Assembly (NCBI GenBank): GCA_021731585.1
Contig: JAKFXB010000060.1
Span: forward strand, 1-32,889
Source: Alphaproteobacteria bacterium
GTDB taxonomy: Bacteria; Pseudomonadota; Alphaproteobacteria; UBA9655
DNA: 32,889 nucleotides
Direction: 5' to 3'
The position numbers were made by a program, and so were the translations under genes. The notes below the pieces were generated by a model. That model did no database searches and was not told where the DNA came from. It worked only from the letters and a program-made list of their open reading frames with translations. Of this stretch, positions 1-8,035 are shown in pieces (within the stretch, counting starts at the first letter, position 1; every line of letters begins with the position of its first letter).

Positions 1-46
1 GTTGTGTCAGTTCACCTTAGGGGGAGTTTTTATAAAAATCCACTAA

Positions 47-141
47 AACCACGTCATTGCGAAGCCCTTTTAGGGGTTGCGGCAATCCATCGCTTAATCA
101 AAATGAATCACCACGCCCACGGCGTGGGCTCGTGATGACGA
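47..141. repeat. Intergenic palindromic repeat-like element (cgtcattgcg...cgtgatgacg)
   Basis: Outer CGTCAT/ATGACG inverted ends; internal hairpin gcccac-ggc-gtgggc; resembles the CGTCATTGCGAG-type dispersed repeats known from Rickettsiales-like genomes. Confidence 0.5.
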
Positions 142-193
142 CGTTGTTTATACTTGGTTATGGAGGGAATTAAATCTCTTTATACATTAAGTA

Positions 194-216
194 AGAAGGG
201 GCGTAACGCCCCTTCT
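194..216 (-). terminator. Hairpin, likely terminator of the 232-933 gene
   Basis: Perfect 10-bp arms agaaggggcg / cgccccttct with taa loop just after the minus-strand stop; U-tract weak. Confidence 0.5.
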
Positions 217-231
217 ACTTGATGGGTTAGA

Positions 232-933
232 TTACTCCGTTAAGAATTTTTGCTCTTCAGCTCCAGCTTCAGTTGCGGGTTTTGCTCTCCAATAGTTCCA
301 CCATCTGGTCAGAAACCCTTCTTTTTCTGTAATTAAGGGGTCTGTTGGAGCGCTTGATGAACCAGTTGATGTTGGGACAGCATTAAGTATTCGCTTAGCA
401 TTTTCAAGAGCATCTGGACCATCGGATGCCGCAGTGTCCAAAACTTGTTGGAAAAGCACATCATCTGCATTGAGAACCATGCTTGTTGCTAAGAAATCTG
501 CCAGTCCTTTTTCATTATCTTCAGGAGGAGTTACAGACGGAGTTGATGCTGAACTCTCTCCAGGACCTTCTGCGGGAGAAGCGCTTGGTATATTATTTGC
601 GCCTCCTTGTATCTCTTCGACAGGGGGGATTGCAGAAGGCGTTGATGTTGAAGTAAATGGCCAGTAATTGAAAGGATTTAATGCACTTAATATCCCTCCA
701 CTTGTAGGAGCAGCAGTAACGGTTGAAGAAGATGGACCTTGTTCCTCATCGTTGAGTTGAACTGCAATGGCAGTTGAAGAAGATGGACCTTGTTCCTCAG
801 CTTCTTTAAGTTGAACACCGACAGCTGAAGGAAGTTCAGTAGATCTGTCTTCTTCCATAGCTATGACAGCTGTTGAGGTCATCAAAAAAGTAATCATCGC
901 AAGACTTGTGAGTGTTTTCTTTTCCATTTTCAA
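232..933 (-). CDS. Secreted low-complexity hypothetical protein with Pro/Ser/Thr-rich repeats
   Basis: Signal peptide-like N-terminus MKMEKKTLTSLAMITFLMTSTAVIAM; repeated EEQGPSSST and STPSxxPPxE units. Confidence 0.75.
   Translation of the reverse strand: MKMEKKTLTSLAMITFLMTSTAVIAMEEDRSTELPSAVGVQLKEAEEQGPSSSTAIAVQLNDEEQGPSSSTVTAAPTSGGILSALNPFNYWPFTSTSTPSAIPPVEEIQGGANNIPSASPAEGPGESSASTPSVTPPEDNEKGLADFLATSMVLNADDVLFQQVLDTAASDGPDALENAKRILNAVPTSTGSSSAPTDPLITEKEGFLTRWWNYWRAKPATEAGAEEQKFLTE
722..799. repeat. 27-bp exact direct repeat, 51-bp period, inside the 232-933 CDS
   Basis: gttgaagaagatggaccttgttcctca at 722-748 and 773-799. Confidence 0.9.
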
Positions 934-1068
934 TCTCCCTTGTTATATGGAAATTCTACTGTAGCAGGTAGAAATCAAAAAAGGCAATACATTAATTATT
1001 AACCCCATTTATACAAGAGTTTTCCATAAATTCTATGATTTCTCTGAATGATTTTAGGGGGGAAGGGG

Positions 1069-2433
1069 TTAAAAAATGCTGGACTCAAGGTCTTTCAACT
1101 GCTTGATCTCTGCAAGAATATCTTTAGCGCGCATTTCATTTATGGGATCGTCCTTTAGAAAATGAAGACTGCGTTTCGCTTGTTGTTCCGCTGTTTTTAA
1201 ATCGCCCACTTCAAAGGACATTTCTGCTAGCGAAAGGGCGGCAAGGCCTATTTTCCCAGATTTTCCATAATAAACAGCTAAAAGCCGGTGGATAAAAGGA
1301 TTGTCACCTTCATCAGCTCTGGCACGGGAAAGCTCTCCAAATGCCCGCTCTTCTTTGGTGGGGTCATTGCTTTCAATTAAGGCGTGGGCAAGGCTCACCC
1401 GTAAAAGAGGGATGTCGGGCCGCAAATGAACAGCTTTTTCAAAGGCTGTGAGGCTTTCTTTTATCTTTCCTGACTCAAACAAAATTTGGCCTTTGAGATC
1501 CCAGAAGAAAGCGTCTTCCGGATATTCTCTTAAAAGAAAATCGACTTCCTTCAGAGCTTCAGGAATTTGAGAACTTTGAAAATAAGCAATGGCCCTTCCA
1601 TAACGAGCTAAGAGAGAAGTATCAGTCGGATCGAGTTGAGAGAGTGTTTTTGCAGGACTTTGGGTAAAAGCCGCAATTTTAACCTGAATACGCTTGAAAT
1701 TATCCTCAAACTTTTGAGGAAGTTTGGCATTGGCATGAGGTGATTTACTGATATGTGAACGGAAAAAATCAAGACGTTCTGAAACAAGGGGGTGGGTCAA
1801 AACATAAGGATCTACATATTGCTCCGAGAGCACTTCTTCTTTGCGCAAAATTTCCATGAACTCAAGGGCTCCCCTTGAAGAATAGCCCAGACTATCCAGA
1901 AATCGCGCCGCTCCTTGATCTGCGGATCCTTCTTGGGTTCGAGAAAACTTCAGTAATCCTTTTTCTGCCATGTCTTGTGAACCCATCATGATTGCAGCAC
2001 CCGCATCAGGTCTTCCTGCAGCGGCGGCTACGACACCACCTAACATGGTTCCAAGCAAATTTTGCCAAAGGGCTTTTTCATAGGCATCAATGCCTCGAAG
2101 AATATGACTATCAGCAATGTGGGCCGTCTCGTGGGCGAAAACGCCAATGACTTGAAGGGCTGAGTTGGCTTTTAAAATAAGACCTGTGTTCATAGCAATG
2201 CGTCCACCCACCATGGCAAAAGCATTCACGTCATTTGAATTAATAATATAGAGATGCAATGACTTTGGATCGAGTCCAGCTACCTTAAAAATAGGTTCGA
2301 CATAGGATTTGAGCACATCTTCAATTTCTGCATCTCGAATTAAAGCATCCTTCGCAGGAGAACTTGCAAAAGTTAAAGAAGGCCATAAGAATATTAAACA
2401 AAGTAGAAATTTAAAATGCATATCTATTTTCAT
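1069..2433 (-). CDS. M48 family metalloprotease with C-terminal TPR repeats (BepA/YfgC-like), secreted
   Basis: HExxH motif HETAH in GVFAHETAHIADSHI; signal peptide; TPR-like C-terminus. Confidence 0.9.
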   Translation of the reverse strand: MKIDMHFKFLLCLIFLWPSLTFASSPAKDALIRDAEIEDVLKSYVEPIFKVAGLDPKSLHLYIINSNDVNAFAMVGGRIAMNTGLILKANSALQVIGVFAHETAHIADSHILRGIDAYEKALWQNLLGTMLGGVVAAAAGRPDAGAAIMMGSQDMAEKGLLKFSRTQEGSADQGAARFLDSLGYSSRGALEFMEILRKEEVLSEQYVDPYVLTHPLVSERLDFFRSHISKSPHANAKLPQKFEDNFKRIQVKIAAFTQSPAKTLSQLDPTDTSLLARYGRAIAYFQSSQIPEALKEVDFLLREYPEDAFFWDLKGQILFESGKIKESLTAFEKAVHLRPDIPLLRVSLAHALIESNDPTKEERAFGELSRARADEGDNPFIHRLLAVYYGKSGKIGLAALSLAEMSFEVGDLKTAEQQAKRSLHFLKDDPINEMRAKDILAEIKQLKDLESSIF

Positions 2434-2495
2434 GTTGCTATGTGATTAAAGAAACCTTATACCAAAACATATTGTAAAGGAATGGAGCTTTTATT

Positions 2496-3719
2496 TTGAT
2501 TAAAAGAGAATCTTACGAGAACATAGGAATTCTTTTATTCTCTCTCATTGTCGCAGTTGCAGGTATTTATTCAACTAAATTCTTTTCAGTTTTATTACCT
2601 TTCTTGGCGTGTACCTTTTTTATCACGCAAAAGAGCTGGCAAAATTTTAAATTCGAGTTACCTTTTTTGGCCATTTTTTTTGTTTTATTTTTAAGTATGA
2701 GTGGCCTTAGTGTTTTGACGGCGATCAATAAAAAAGTTGCACTACAATCATTTTATTCTTTAAGCATAACTTTAGTGTTTTCCTATATATTTCTTGCCTC
2801 CATTTTAAAGGTTAAGTCAGCTGTCATTTTACGGGTGTATAAAACTCTCATCATGATAGGTCTTCTTCTGGCGGTTTTGCATGTATTTCAATCAATTGTG
2901 GATATATTTCAGGTCAAACTCCTTACGCGAGATCCCTCTTTATTAAAATCCACAGGGTCTGTTTTTGGTCTTTTGGGGTTTGTAGCTTGTGCCTTTATGT
3001 GGACTAAAGATCGAAAAGTTATTGCCATTCTTTCTTTTATTCTTCTGGGACTTCTTATTAAGTTAACAACATGTCAAACAGCATTCTACGCTTTTGTTCT
3101 TGCTAGTGTTTTCTTTTTTATAAGTTATTTGGCGCCTTTTTGGATTACCCGTATTTCTATGATTACCTCTTTTACCTTATTACTTCTAAGCCCTATTTTA
3201 TATGCTTATATTATTCGTCCAATGGAAATAATAAATTTTGGTTATTATTCTTGGCTTCTAAATAAGAGTTTTTTTTATCGCCTTTTTATTTGGGAGTATT
3301 TTTCTCACAAGTTTTTTGAAAAACCCCTTTTGGGATGGGGTTTAAACTCATCACGTTATATCATTGAAAAACAAGGAGCCATTATTGGCGGACTCCATAA
3401 TGTGATGCATCCCCACAAAAGTATTTTGCAAGCTTATGTCGAATTAGGACTTTTTGGAGGAATATTATTTAGTTCTTTTGTAGCCTTCCTCTTTTGGGCT
3501 GTGGAAAAATATGTAAAAGACCGTCTTTCTGTTGCTGTGTGTAATGCTACAATTCTTTTTGGGTTCGTGCTTGGAGATATGACCCACAACTTATGTCGGA
3601 ACTATTACTTATCCTTATGTGCTATTGCGGCAGGTATGCTTATTCTTTTTATCAAAGATCGCGAGGGGCTGCAGCACGCTGCAATCGATCGTTTAAAGCA
3701 AGCCCCAGTCCCTGCATAG
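2496..3719 (+). CDS. O-antigen ligase (WaaL/RfaL) family membrane protein
   Basis: Polytopic membrane protein; GWGLNSSRYI...HPHKSILQAYVELGLFGGILF motif typical of Wzy/WaaL ligases; TTG start with GGAG SD. Confidence 0.8.
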   Translation: MIKRESYENIGILLFSLIVAVAGIYSTKFFSVLLPFLACTFFITQKSWQNFKFELPFLAIFFVLFLSMSGLSVLTAINKKVALQSFYSLSITLVFSYIFLASILKVKSAVILRVYKTLIMIGLLLAVLHVFQSIVDIFQVKLLTRDPSLLKSTGSVFGLLGFVACAFMWTKDRKVIAILSFILLGLLIKLTTCQTAFYAFVLASVFFFISYLAPFWITRISMITSFTLLLLSPILYAYIIRPMEIINFGYYSWLLNKSFFYRLFIWEYFSHKFFEKPLLGWGLNSSRYIIEKQGAIIGGLHNVMHPHKSILQAYVELGLFGGILFSSFVAFLFWAVEKYVKDRLSVAVCNATILFGFVLGDMTHNLCRNYYLSLCAIAAGMLILFIKDREGLQHAAIDRLKQAPVPA

Positions 3720-4581
3720 GAATGGGCGCAACGGCGATTCCTTTAAATTCCATCTGATCCAGGAGACGCAACATTTTAAATAAGTTAGCAGCAGCTTCTC
3801 GTAGTTCGCCTGTTATACTTAAATTCAAATCACTTTGTGCAGTAGGTCCAAAGGCAAGAAAAGCTTCTCCTGGTTGAGGTCCTAAGGCATCCAGCCTTAA
3901 GGGGAGGTGAGGAGCGTAATGGCTTTTCATCATTCCAGGGGCTTTAATTGTACTGCTATCATGCATTTGAATCGGTCCAATGACAGCTTCCAATTCTTCC
4001 CGCGAAATGCCTCCAGGACGTAAAATGAGGAGGGTGGCAGAGGTTAAGTCAAGAATGGTCGATTCAAGACCAATTGTTGTTGCTCCCCCATTTAAAATAA
4101 AAAGATTTGAAAAGTCTTCAGCCACATGTTCTGCGGTTGTAGGGCTCACTTTTCCAGAGCGATTGGCACTAGGAGCGGCAAGAGGTTTTCCAAATTTCTT
4201 CAGAAGATCTAGGGCAACCGGGTGATGGGGAACACGCACAGCTAAGGTTTCGAGGCCGGCGCTGGCAAGGAGAGAAATAGATGAGGTCAATTTACGTGGG
4301 AGGACAAGGGTGAGTGGGCCAGGCCAAAAGGCCTCAGCCAGTAATTGGGCCCGCTCATCCCATTCCACATGTTCTTGGAAGGTGGTTTGAGTAGCGCCAT
4401 GAATAATCAGAGGATTGATAGAAGGTCTGTTTTTTTGCTCAAATATCTTGGCAACTGCTACGTCTTGAGTCGCATCAGCGGCAAGTCCATAAACGGTTTC
4501 TGTGGGGAGGCCAATAAGGTCACCCGCATGAAGAATCTGAAGGGCTTTCTCAAGGGCTTCTGGTGTGGAAGAGACGATCAT
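3652..4581 (-). CDS. L-threonylcarbamoyladenylate synthase (Sua5/YwlC/TsaC family)
   Basis: LIGLPTETVYGLAADA, KNRPSINPLIIH, APSANRSGKVSPTTAEHV, APGMMKSHYAPHLPL. Confidence 0.95.
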   Translation of the reverse strand: MIVSSTPEALEKALQILHAGDLIGLPTETVYGLAADATQDVAVAKIFEQKNRPSINPLIIHGATQTTFQEHVEWDERAQLLAEAFWPGPLTLVLPRKLTSSISLLASAGLETLAVRVPHHPVALDLLKKFGKPLAAPSANRSGKVSPTTAEHVAEDFSNLFILNGGATTIGLESTILDLTSATLLILRPGGISREELEAVIGPIQMHDSSTIKAPGMMKSHYAPHLPLRLDALGPQPGEAFLAFGPTAQSDLNLSITGELREAAANLFKMLRLLDQMEFKGIAVAPIPMQGLGLALNDRLQRAAAPRDL

Positions 4582-5357
4582 GGTTTTTGACCGAAGACCT
4601 TAAAGCCTGGATTTTTAAGGTTGGGCTTACCATAGAGAAAAGGGGTCCCTTCAAGGGTTTCCATGCTGCCTCCTGCGGCTTCAACGAGGATTTGACCTGC
4701 GGCCGTGTCCCATTCTTTGCAAGGAACAAAACGTAAATAAATATCAGCTGCGCCTTCTGCAATACGGCAAAACTTGATGGCGCTGTGGAGTGGTTTAAGG
4801 ATAGGGTGGGGGAAGTCTTTTATATATTTTTCCCATTTCTCTTTACATTTAAGATCGTGATTGCTGAGGAGAAGGGTTGATCCTTCTGGAGGGCAACGTC
4901 GTGTATGGATAGGCGTATTTTGTCCAGAGATATGTTTTACAGCCGTATTTCCATAGCCATAAAAAGTTTCACCGGTGAGAGGAAGGTGAATAAGGCCTAA
5001 GATAGCTTTGTCATTTTCCATTAAAGCAATATTGATACAAAATTGTCCATCTCGCTGGATAAATCCTCTGGTTCCATCAAGGGGATCGATGAGCCAATAA
5101 AAGGAATTTTTGATGTCCCAAGACTCTTCATCTTCCTCAGAAATAACAGGGATATGAGGGGTGAGTTCTTTTAAGCCTTGTGCGAGAAGGTGGTGGCTTT
5201 GATGATCGGCTTCCGTCACAGGGGAGCCATCCTCTTTTCTGATAATCTTGAAGTCTTCTGCCTTTTTATAAAGGTGAGCGATAAGAGTCCCCGCTTGTTC
5301 AGAGAGGGTGATAAGTTTTGGAATAATATTTTCGAAAGAGGGATTAACATTTTCCAT
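4578..5357 (-). CDS. cysQ: 3'(2'),5'-bisphosphate nucleotidase CysQ (inositol monophosphatase family)
   Basis: SPVTEADHQSHHLL, EEDEE, WLIDPLDGTRGFIQRDGQFCINIALM, WDTAAGQILVEAAGG; ATGA overlap with Sua5. Confidence 0.9.
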   Translation of the reverse strand: MENVNPSFENIIPKLITLSEQAGTLIAHLYKKAEDFKIIRKEDGSPVTEADHQSHHLLAQGLKELTPHIPVISEEDEESWDIKNSFYWLIDPLDGTRGFIQRDGQFCINIALMENDKAILGLIHLPLTGETFYGYGNTAVKHISGQNTPIHTRRCPPEGSTLLLSNHDLKCKEKWEKYIKDFPHPILKPLHSAIKFCRIAEGAADIYLRFVPCKEWDTAAGQILVEAAGGSMETLEGTPFLYGKPNLKNPGFKVFGQKP

Positions 5358-5417
5358 AAGCGGAGTATGCTCAGGAAAGGAAAAAAAGAAAAGGAATTTT
5401 TAAAGAAAGATGGTGTT

Positions 5418-6398
5418 ATGATCCCTTCAAACCTTTTGAATCGACCCTTTTTACCTGTTGCCACGGAAAGGTTGACCTTGCGCCCTCTAAGGGCAGGAGA
5501 TGCAGTTCCTATGGCTACGTTTGCTAATGATAAGGACATCGCTGAAAGGCTGTTTCGTATGCCCTATCCTTATACCCTTCAAGATGCTAAAACATTTATT
5601 GCCTTTGCTCATCGCTCTATGGCGGAAGGAAAATGTGTGATCCTAGCTATTGTCAGGCGTTCTGATCAGCAATTTATGGGCGTTATTTCTTCTGAGGCGG
5701 AACTAGGAGGATTTTGGCTCGGGAAACCTTACTGGGGACAAGGCTATGGGACTGAAGCTACGGGGGCTCTTGTTCACTTTTGTTTTCATGTGCTGAAACA
5801 AAAGGAGCTCAAAGCAAGTGCTCTTCAAACCAATATGGCTTCCCGCCGTATTCTTGAGAAGCTTGGGTTTTGTGAAATGGGCACAAAAGAAATTTCTTCT
5901 AAGGCCTTTGAAGGAACACGGGAAGCTGTGTGTTATACCCTTTCTTTCCATGATTTCATCACCCGATATCATGCCCAAGAGCGTCCCTTAGTGTGGGTGG
6001 TGGCTGCCGTCCTAATTAATGAAAAGGGAGAAATGCTTATTTCAGAGCGACCTCAAGGAAAAGCTTTACCAGGCGTGTGGGAGCTTCCCGGAGGAAAGAT
6101 GGAGCCCGGTGAAACTCCTGAGGTATCTTTGATTCGAGAACTGCAGGAAGAGCTGGGGATCCAGGTGCGGGAGGAAGATCTCGAACCTTTAACTTTTGCC
6201 TCCTATCGTTATGATACTTTTCATATGATTATGCCTCTTTATCTCTGTCACAGATGGGAGAGCACTCCCCATGGCGCGGAAGGCCAAAGGCTGGCGTGGG
6301 TGAACTATGCTGATTTAGCTTCAATACCTCTTCCAGCTGCTGATATTCTGCCGATCCATCGTCTGGCCGATGTGCTCAAGGAAAGGGGAGCTTGGTAA
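5418..6398 (+). CDS. Fused GNAT N-acetyltransferase / Nudix (8-oxo-dGTP diphosphatase-like) protein
   Basis: N-terminal GNAT (RLTLRPLRAGDA...GYGTEATGALVHFCF...ASRRILEKLGF) and C-terminal Nudix box GGKMEPGETPEVSLIRELQEELGI. Start revised to ATG 5418. Confidence 0.9.
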   Translation: MIPSNLLNRPFLPVATERLTLRPLRAGDAVPMATFANDKDIAERLFRMPYPYTLQDAKTFIAFAHRSMAEGKCVILAIVRRSDQQFMGVISSEAELGGFWLGKPYWGQGYGTEATGALVHFCFHVLKQKELKASALQTNMASRRILEKLGFCEMGTKEISSKAFEGTREAVCYTLSFHDFITRYHAQERPLVWVVAAVLINEKGEMLISERPQGKALPGVWELPGGKMEPGETPEVSLIRELQEELGIQVREEDLEPLTFASYRYDTFHMIMPLYLCHRWESTPHGAEGQRLAWVNYADLASIPLPAADILPIHRLADVLKERGAW

Positions 6399-6770
6399 GC
6401 TTATGTGGTTATTTCTATCGCTTATACCGAAGGAAATTTAACCTTGTGAGAAAGAACGTATGAAGACGCTCTTTCTCTGGAGGTCTTACAAACACCATCA
6501 ACAACAAAAATTACAAACTAACTTAGGCTCTGAGAAAAAATATGTCTGAACTCTTTTCTCTTCAAAAAAAGAATATGTTCTCTTTTTTAAAAAAGCAATA
6601 TATTTTTTGTGACTCAATAAAATTAATAAAATTAGATTTTTTCTTGAATCTCCATATAGACATTTTATGCCTATTAACCTATCTTCCTGAAGGAAACTAT
6701 AGGCTGAAAACAATAATAAAGATGCACACGTTAATTAAAAAAGACTTTCAGAAAATGTGCTTAGGTATGT

Positions 6771-7418
6771 ATGGTCAACGATGAAATCAGAAAAGATTGC
6801 GGTAAACGAGTAAGAATAGCAATTACATTATGTGGTATGAAGTTACCCGCATTTGGAAAAAAATATAAAATTTCCTTCTCTCATTTATATGCCCTTGAAA
6901 AAGGAGAGAGACCTTTAAACCAGAAAACAGCAGAAAGAATTGCAAGTGGTGTCAGGCAAGAAGGATACTCTTGTACTCTTAAGTGGCTTCTTAAAGGCGA
7001 AGGCGCTCCTCCTTTACAAGAAGAAGCTGAAACGAATGAATTAGAAGAAAGTGAAGCCGTATTATCTGCGTTATCGCAAGAATTAAAAATAATGAAAGAA
7101 GCTTTTTTCTTTCAAAAATTATATAACAATAGCATTGTGAGTTGTGTGTTAGATAATGGGATGGAACCTTTTTATGCTATTGGAGATTATGTTGGTGGAT
7201 TGTTCTCTGAAAATCTCAAAGAGGCAATTGGTAAAGATTGCATTATCATCACTCAAAAAGGAGAACAACTTGTTCGTAGGCTTTTAAAGGGAACTAAGAT
7301 GGGGCGCTATACATTAGTATGTATGAACCCACTTACAAAAGTATCGCCTCCTATTTTATTTGATTATGCTATAAAAACAGTCGCACCTATTGTATGGCAT
7401 CGACGCCGTCATTATTAG
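6771..7418 (+). CDS. HTH XRE-like regulator with degenerate LexA/S24-like C-terminal domain
   Basis: HTH-like FGKKYKISFSHLYALEKGERPLNQKTAERIASG; C-term DNGMEPFYAIGDYVGG...GKDCIIITQKGEQLVRRLLKG...YTLVCMNP follows the S24 pattern. Confidence 0.65.
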   Translation: MVNDEIRKDCGKRVRIAITLCGMKLPAFGKKYKISFSHLYALEKGERPLNQKTAERIASGVRQEGYSCTLKWLLKGEGAPPLQEEAETNELEESEAVLSALSQELKIMKEAFFFQKLYNNSIVSCVLDNGMEPFYAIGDYVGGLFSENLKEAIGKDCIIITQKGEQLVRRLLKGTKMGRYTLVCMNPLTKVSPPILFDYAIKTVAPIVWHRRRHY

Positions 7419-7890
7419 TATAGTAACGCATATGCTCTTTTCTGAACCTTAGCAAATTTTCAATAAGAACACGGGAATTTTTACTGAAAAAATGAGTAAT
7501 GTCATGCTTTTTTGAATCTGTTCCAAAAACAAACGTTTCATGAAACTCTTTATGTTTCATGGATATCAAAAGCCCGGTTTTAGAACAAAATTCACGCTTT
7601 CTCTCTTCTATTACCGGTCTCTGCTCCTTATTAGAGGGAATATATTCCCAGGGAATAATCTTGAAATTTGTGTTTAAGGCACAGGCTCTGATGGGGTCTC
7701 TGCTTACAAGATCTTCATCATCATATCTCTCTGCCCATTCTTTGCAGGAAAAAAATGCGGTTGGTTTTAAAGATCCTACGATGAGGCCGTGCCCTATATG
7801 AGTGACACCTAATTCTCGCAAGTTATTTGTGAAAGCTAAAAGGTTTTCTTCTATGTCTGAAGGAAGAGAGGTTAGAATTTTTCCTGCCAT
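7387..7890 (-). CDS. Stand-alone LuxR-type autoinducer-binding domain protein lacking a GerE HTH
   Basis: CKEWAERYDDEDLVSRDPIRACALNTNFKIIPWEYI...REFCSKTGLLISMKHK matches the W-x3-Y ... D-P ... W ... G signature of TraR/LuxR ligand domains; ends at 167 aa without HTH. Confidence 0.7.
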   Translation of the reverse strand: MAGKILTSLPSDIEENLLAFTNNLRELGVTHIGHGLIVGSLKPTAFFSCKEWAERYDDEDLVSRDPIRACALNTNFKIIPWEYIPSNKEQRPVIEERKREFCSKTGLLISMKHKEFHETFVFGTDSKKHDITHFFSKNSRVLIENLLRFRKEHMRYYTNNDGVDAIQ

Positions 7891-8035
7891 TTATTTTCTC
7901 CCATCATTATTGCAAGTTTAAGATATTCTCATATTTCAATGAGTCTTCGTCAAGAGTGTTTTACAAAAGATTTAACAAAAACGTTTAACAAAAAATAAAC
8001 CTTTTCTTTTAGCTCACATTATAGTAAAAAAAAAT

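Noticed and set aside
434-667. 77-aa plus-strand ORF
   Set aside because: Antisense to the repeat-rich secreted protein with no SD; typical shadow ORF.
6440-6475. Imperfect hairpin agaaagaacgt...acgctctttct after the GNAT-Nudix gene
   Set aside because: One internal mismatch and no T-run; terminator function not supportable.
6498-6784. Overlapping ORFs on both strands (6498-6713 and 6542-6784)
   Set aside because: AT-rich region, low-complexity products, no SD or recognisable domain; considered non-coding upstream DNA.
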